This document shows positions 61,443 through 64,000 of a stretch of DNA of 64,000 bases, piece by piece. A program made the translations under genes and the position numbers. This DNA comes from VAZQ01 sp035263865 (GTDB lineage: Bacteria; Pseudomonadota; Alphaproteobacteria; Rhizobiales; Xanthobacteraceae), in NCBI GenBank assembly GCA_035263865.1, contig DATFQX010000329.1, positions 1-64,000 on the forward strand, read 5' to 3'. Under the pieces are notes generated by a model that saw only the letters and a list, made by a program, of their open reading frames with translations, did no database searches and was not told where the DNA came from. Position 1 is the first letter of the stretch. Every line of letters starts with the position of its first letter.

Positions 61443-62945
61443 GTGGAGCTCATCCACAATCTTGCGGTCGGATTCGGCGTGGCGCTGACCCCGGCCAATC
61501 TTTTCTTCGCCCTCGCCGGGGCGCTGATTGGAACCTTGATCGGCGTTCTCCCCGGCATCGGCCCGATCGCGACCATCGCGATGCTGCTGCCATTGACGTT
61601 CCACCTCGAGCCCACGTCGGGCTTGATCATGCTCGCCGGCATCTTCTACGGCGCGCAATATGGCGGATCGACCACCGCCATTCTGGTGAACCTGCCGGGC
61701 GAGACGTCCTCGGTCGTCACCTGCATCGATGGCCACCAGATGGCGCGCCAAGGCCGCGCCGGCGCGGCGCTCGCGGTGGCGGCGCTCGGGTCGTTTTTCG
61801 CGGGCTGCGTCTCGACCTCTCTGATCGCCACTTTTGCGCCGCCGCTCGCCAAAGTCGGCCAGTCATTCGGCGCGCCGGAATATTTTTCGCTGATGGTGCT
61901 CGGCCTGATCGCTGCGGTGGTGCTCGCCCATGGCTCGGTCATCAAGGCGATCGCCATGATCGTGCTTGGCCTGCTGGTGGGCCTGGTCGGCACCGACGGC
62001 AATACCGGCGGGACGCGGTTTACGTTCGGCATCACCGAGCTGACCGATGGGATCGACATCGCCACGCTTGCGATCGGCGTTTTCGGAGTTGGCGAGATCA
62101 TCACCAATCTGGCGCAACCGCAGGAGACTCGGGGCCTGGCGGCGAAGAAGATCACCCGGTTGTGGCCGACGCGCGAAGATTTCCGCCGTGCCTGGCCGGC
62201 GGTGCTGCGCGGTACCGCGCTCGGCTCCGTCCTCGGCGTGCTTCCCGGCGGCGGTGCGACCTTGAGCGCGTTCGCCGCCTACGCGCTCGAGAAACGCTCC
62301 TCGCGCAGCCCAGCTGAATTCGGCCATGGCGCAGTGGAGGGCGTTGCCGGACCCGAATCCGCCAACAATGCGGGCGCGCAGACCTCATTCATACCCATGC
62401 TGACCTTGGGCATCCCAGGCAACGCGGTGATGGCGCTGATGATCGGCGCGCTCACCATCCACGGCATCCAACCGGGGCCGCAGATCATGAGCGAACGTCC
62501 CAGTATGTTCTGGGGCATGATCGCCAGCATGTGGATCGGCAACCTGATGCTGGTGATCATCAACCTGCCGCTCATCGGCATGTGGGTTCAACTGCTCAAG
62601 CTGCCCTACCGCTTTCTCTATCTCGCGATTCTCTTGTTCTGCGGTATCGGCGTCTACACCGTGAGCAACAGTGCAGCGGCGGTGCTGCTCGCGGCGTTTT
62701 TCGGCGTGCTCGGCTACGTCTTCACGCGGCTCGAATGCGAGCCGGCGCCGATGATTCTCGGCTTCGTGCTGGGCCCGCTGATGGAGGAGAATCTCCGCCG
62801 CGCAATGCGCATTTCGAGCGGAGACCCGGCGATTTTCATCGAGCGGCCGATCAGCCTCGGTTTGCTGATCGCTGCGCTCACGCTCTGCGTGTTGGTGGCG
62901 CTGCCAGCCATCCGCAGCAAGCGCGAAGAAGCGTTCCAGGAGTAG
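61443..62945 (+). CDS. tctA: Tripartite tricarboxylate transporter large permease TctA
   Basis: 500 residues from a GTG 3 bp after tctB. Twelve membrane segments. TctA signatures: LIGTLIGVLPGIGPIATIAMLLPLTFHLEPTSGLIMLAGIFYGAQYGGSTTAILVNLPGE, then RGTALGSVLGVLPGGGATLSAFAAYALEKRSS, and NAGAQTSFIPMLTLGIPGNAVMALMIGAL. The tandem PGxG motifs are the pseudo-symmetric substrate loops. The likely ligands are carboxylates delivered by the Bug proteins just upstream. After its stop, 62946-63039 shows no feature. Confidence 0.92.
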   Translation: MELIHNLAVGFGVALTPANLFFALAGALIGTLIGVLPGIGPIATIAMLLPLTFHLEPTSGLIMLAGIFYGAQYGGSTTAILVNLPGETSSVVTCIDGHQMARQGRAGAALAVAALGSFFAGCVSTSLIATFAPPLAKVGQSFGAPEYFSLMVLGLIAAVVLAHGSVIKAIAMIVLGLLVGLVGTDGNTGGTRFTFGITELTDGIDIATLAIGVFGVGEIITNLAQPQETRGLAAKKITRLWPTREDFRRAWPAVLRGTALGSVLGVLPGGGATLSAFAAYALEKRSSRSPAEFGHGAVEGVAGPESANNAGAQTSFIPMLTLGIPGNAVMALMIGALTIHGIQPGPQIMSERPSMFWGMIASMWIGNLMLVIINLPLIGMWVQLLKLPYRFLYLAILLFCGIGVYTVSNSAAAVLLAAFFGVLGYVFTRLECEPAPMILGFVLGPLMEENLRRAMRISSGDPAIFIERPISLGLLIAALTLCVLVALPAIRSKREEAFQE

Positions 62946-63039
62946 CCGAGGTCCACCGCACCATGACCGCGGCTGCCATAGAGCTCGCTGCTCTCGATTG
63001 GCGCGCTTAAGCAGCGTTTCTCTAACGCGAGAAAGCCCC

Positions 63040-64000
63040 CTACCCCTCCTCCACCTTCGCTGCCCGTGCGGATTCCACCTCGCACGAAGGCGCAACCGCC
63101 GCAGCGACGCCTTGAAAAACGCGGCCGATGAATACCAATACGGGGCCGCTGGGCGCCAGCGCGCCTAGCCTTGCGGCGATATCGGACACAGTTCCGGCGA
63201 CGATCATCTCCTCTGGTCGTGTAGCAGCCGCAACCGCAATCGCCGGCATGTCAGGCGAAAGTCCCTCCGCAATTGCGCGCGCCGCCAATTCGCCGATCGT
63301 CTTCTTCGGCATATAGACCACAGTGGTGGCAGCCGGGTCGGCGAGGCTTGCCCAATCGATATCTTCAGGCAAACGACCGTGCACGTCATGACCGGTTACG
63401 TATTGCAGCCGGCGGACATCGCGCCGCTGCGTCAGCGGCACGCCAAGTCTTGCCGCCGCGCCTTGCGCGGCGCTGATGCCGGGGATGATCTCGACTGGAA
63501 TCCCGGCAGTATGACAAGCGGCGATCTCCTCGGTGGCGCGCGCAAAAATGAGGGGATCGCCGCCCTTGAGCCGCACCACCCGACGGCCCGCTTTGGCAAG
63601 CGCGATCATCAGCGTATTAATCTCGTCCTGCTTGCAAGCTCCTCCGTGGCCGTTCTTGCCGACGAGCATCTTTTTCGCCTCGCGCCGGGCGAAGTCGAGA
63701 ATTTCCGGCGCAACCAGGTCGTCGATCAGGATGATCTCCGCCGATTGAAGCGCGCGTAGCGCCCGCAACGTGAGAAGTTCTGGATCGCCGGGGCCCGCGC
63801 CCACCAGCGTGACGGTGCCGGCCTCGGGACTCTGCTCGTTCGTCTTGCCGAACAGCGCGTCGAAATCGCTTTGCGTCGGTTCATGCCCCGGGTGGTTGAC
63901 CGCAAAAGCCGTAAACAGCTGCCAGAACCGCCGCCGCGCGGCGGGCGAAAGCGCGGACGATTGCACGGTCCTGCGCCAGCGGCGCGCCGCCTCCGCCCAG
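63040..64000 (-). CDS. cysG: Siroheme synthase / uroporphyrinogen-III C-methyltransferase (5' end outside window)
   Basis: About 320 residues are visible. The methyltransferase domain is complete: VTLVGAGPGDPELLTLRALRALQSAEIILIDDLV, RRVVRLKGGDPLIFARATEEIAACHTAGIPVEIIPGISA, PLTQRRDVRRLQYVTGH and TVVYMPKKTIGELAARAIAEGLSPDMPAIAVAAATRP. Upstream of it, RRRFWQLFTAFAVNHPGHEPTQSDFDALFG and WAEAARRWRRTVQ match the linker from the dehydrogenase/ferrochelatase half, so this is the fused CysG form. A GTG at 63966 is not the true start, because the frame stays open to the window edge. Siroheme is the cofactor of the nitrite reductase at 14.5-16.3 kb. Confidence 0.9.
   Translation of the reverse strand, partial: WAEAARRWRRTVQSSALSPAARRRFWQLFTAFAVNHPGHEPTQSDFDALFGKTNEQSPEAGTVTLVGAGPGDPELLTLRALRALQSAEIILIDDLVAPEILDFARREAKKMLVGKNGHGGACKQDEINTLMIALAKAGRRVVRLKGGDPLIFARATEEIAACHTAGIPVEIIPGISAAQGAAARLGVPLTQRRDVRRLQYVTGHDVHGRLPEDIDWASLADPAATTVVYMPKKTIGELAARAIAEGLSPDMPAIAVAAATRPEEMIVAGTVSDIAARLGALAPSGPVLVFIGRVFQGVAAAVAPSCEVESARAAKVEEG

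Noticed and set aside
61046..62317. 423-codon frame overlapping tctB and tctA
   Set aside because: Arginine-rich shadow; TctA in another frame has full membrane topology and signatures.

Overview
This 64-kb window is high-GC chromosomal DNA, almost certainly from an alphaproteobacterium of the Hyphomicrobiales (Bradyrhizobiaceae/Xanthobacteraceae type). The urtABCDE-ureDABCEFG order, the many orphan Bug/TctC-type binding proteins, the intergenic palindromic repeats and the frequent ATGA/GTGA/TTGA coupled starts all fit this. No rRNA, tRNA, CRISPR array, integrase or transposase was seen. The genotype is that of a nutritional generalist: carboxylate and aromatic catabolism, several uptake systems and inorganic nitrogen assimilation.

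Layout. 0-2.7 kb: a partial PadR-type regulator of the metal-sensing YqjI kind, then (minus strand) an SsuA/TauA-like binding protein coupled to a PEP-mutase/isocitrate-lyase-family lyase. 2.8-6.6 kb: a three-subunit molybdenum hydroxylase resembling 4-hydroxybenzoyl-CoA reductase, including the extra four-cysteine insertion in the FAD subunit. 6.8-12.7 kb: a poorly conserved stretch with a proline-rich membrane protein, a secreted protein with a possible Cys/His papain-type site, a small unknown protein, a frameshifted paiB, a Bug protein and a decayed outer-membrane protein gene. 12.9-17.2 kb: an assimilatory nitrite operon (nirC, nirA and a reductase with an Fe-S motif in place of the FMN domain). 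17.5-24.3 kb: a carbohydrate-type ABC transporter whose operon also carries a CoA-transferase, a MaoC hydratase and an SDR. 24.5-34.4 kb: a Bug protein, then a complete Dpp/Opp-type transporter with three tandem Tat-exported binding proteins. 34.7-42.3 kb: a metallo-amidohydrolase, two acyl/aryl-CoA ligases, a thioesterase, an MDR oxidoreductase and a divergent UbiD decarboxylase.

42.7-53.8 kb is the urea module. A consensus sigma-54 promoter precedes urtABCDE (urea ABC uptake), which runs straight into ureD-A-B-C-E-F-G. Here ureF carries a palindromic repeat in frame in its 5' end. 53.8-62.9 kb: a second PEP-mutase-family lyase, then a plus-strand catabolic cluster (fumarylacetoacetase-family protein, ACMSD-like amidohydrolase, two Bug proteins, CocE/NonD hydrolase, TctB, TctA). 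The window ends in a partial cysG, whose siroheme product NirA needs.

Links between regions: urease and nitrite reductase both deliver ammonium, and cysG supplies the siroheme. The aromatic-type reductase, ligases and UbiD could feed a common CoA-thioester route, but they lie in separate transcription units, so that link is inference. Small mosaic palindromic repeats sit at several operon junctions.
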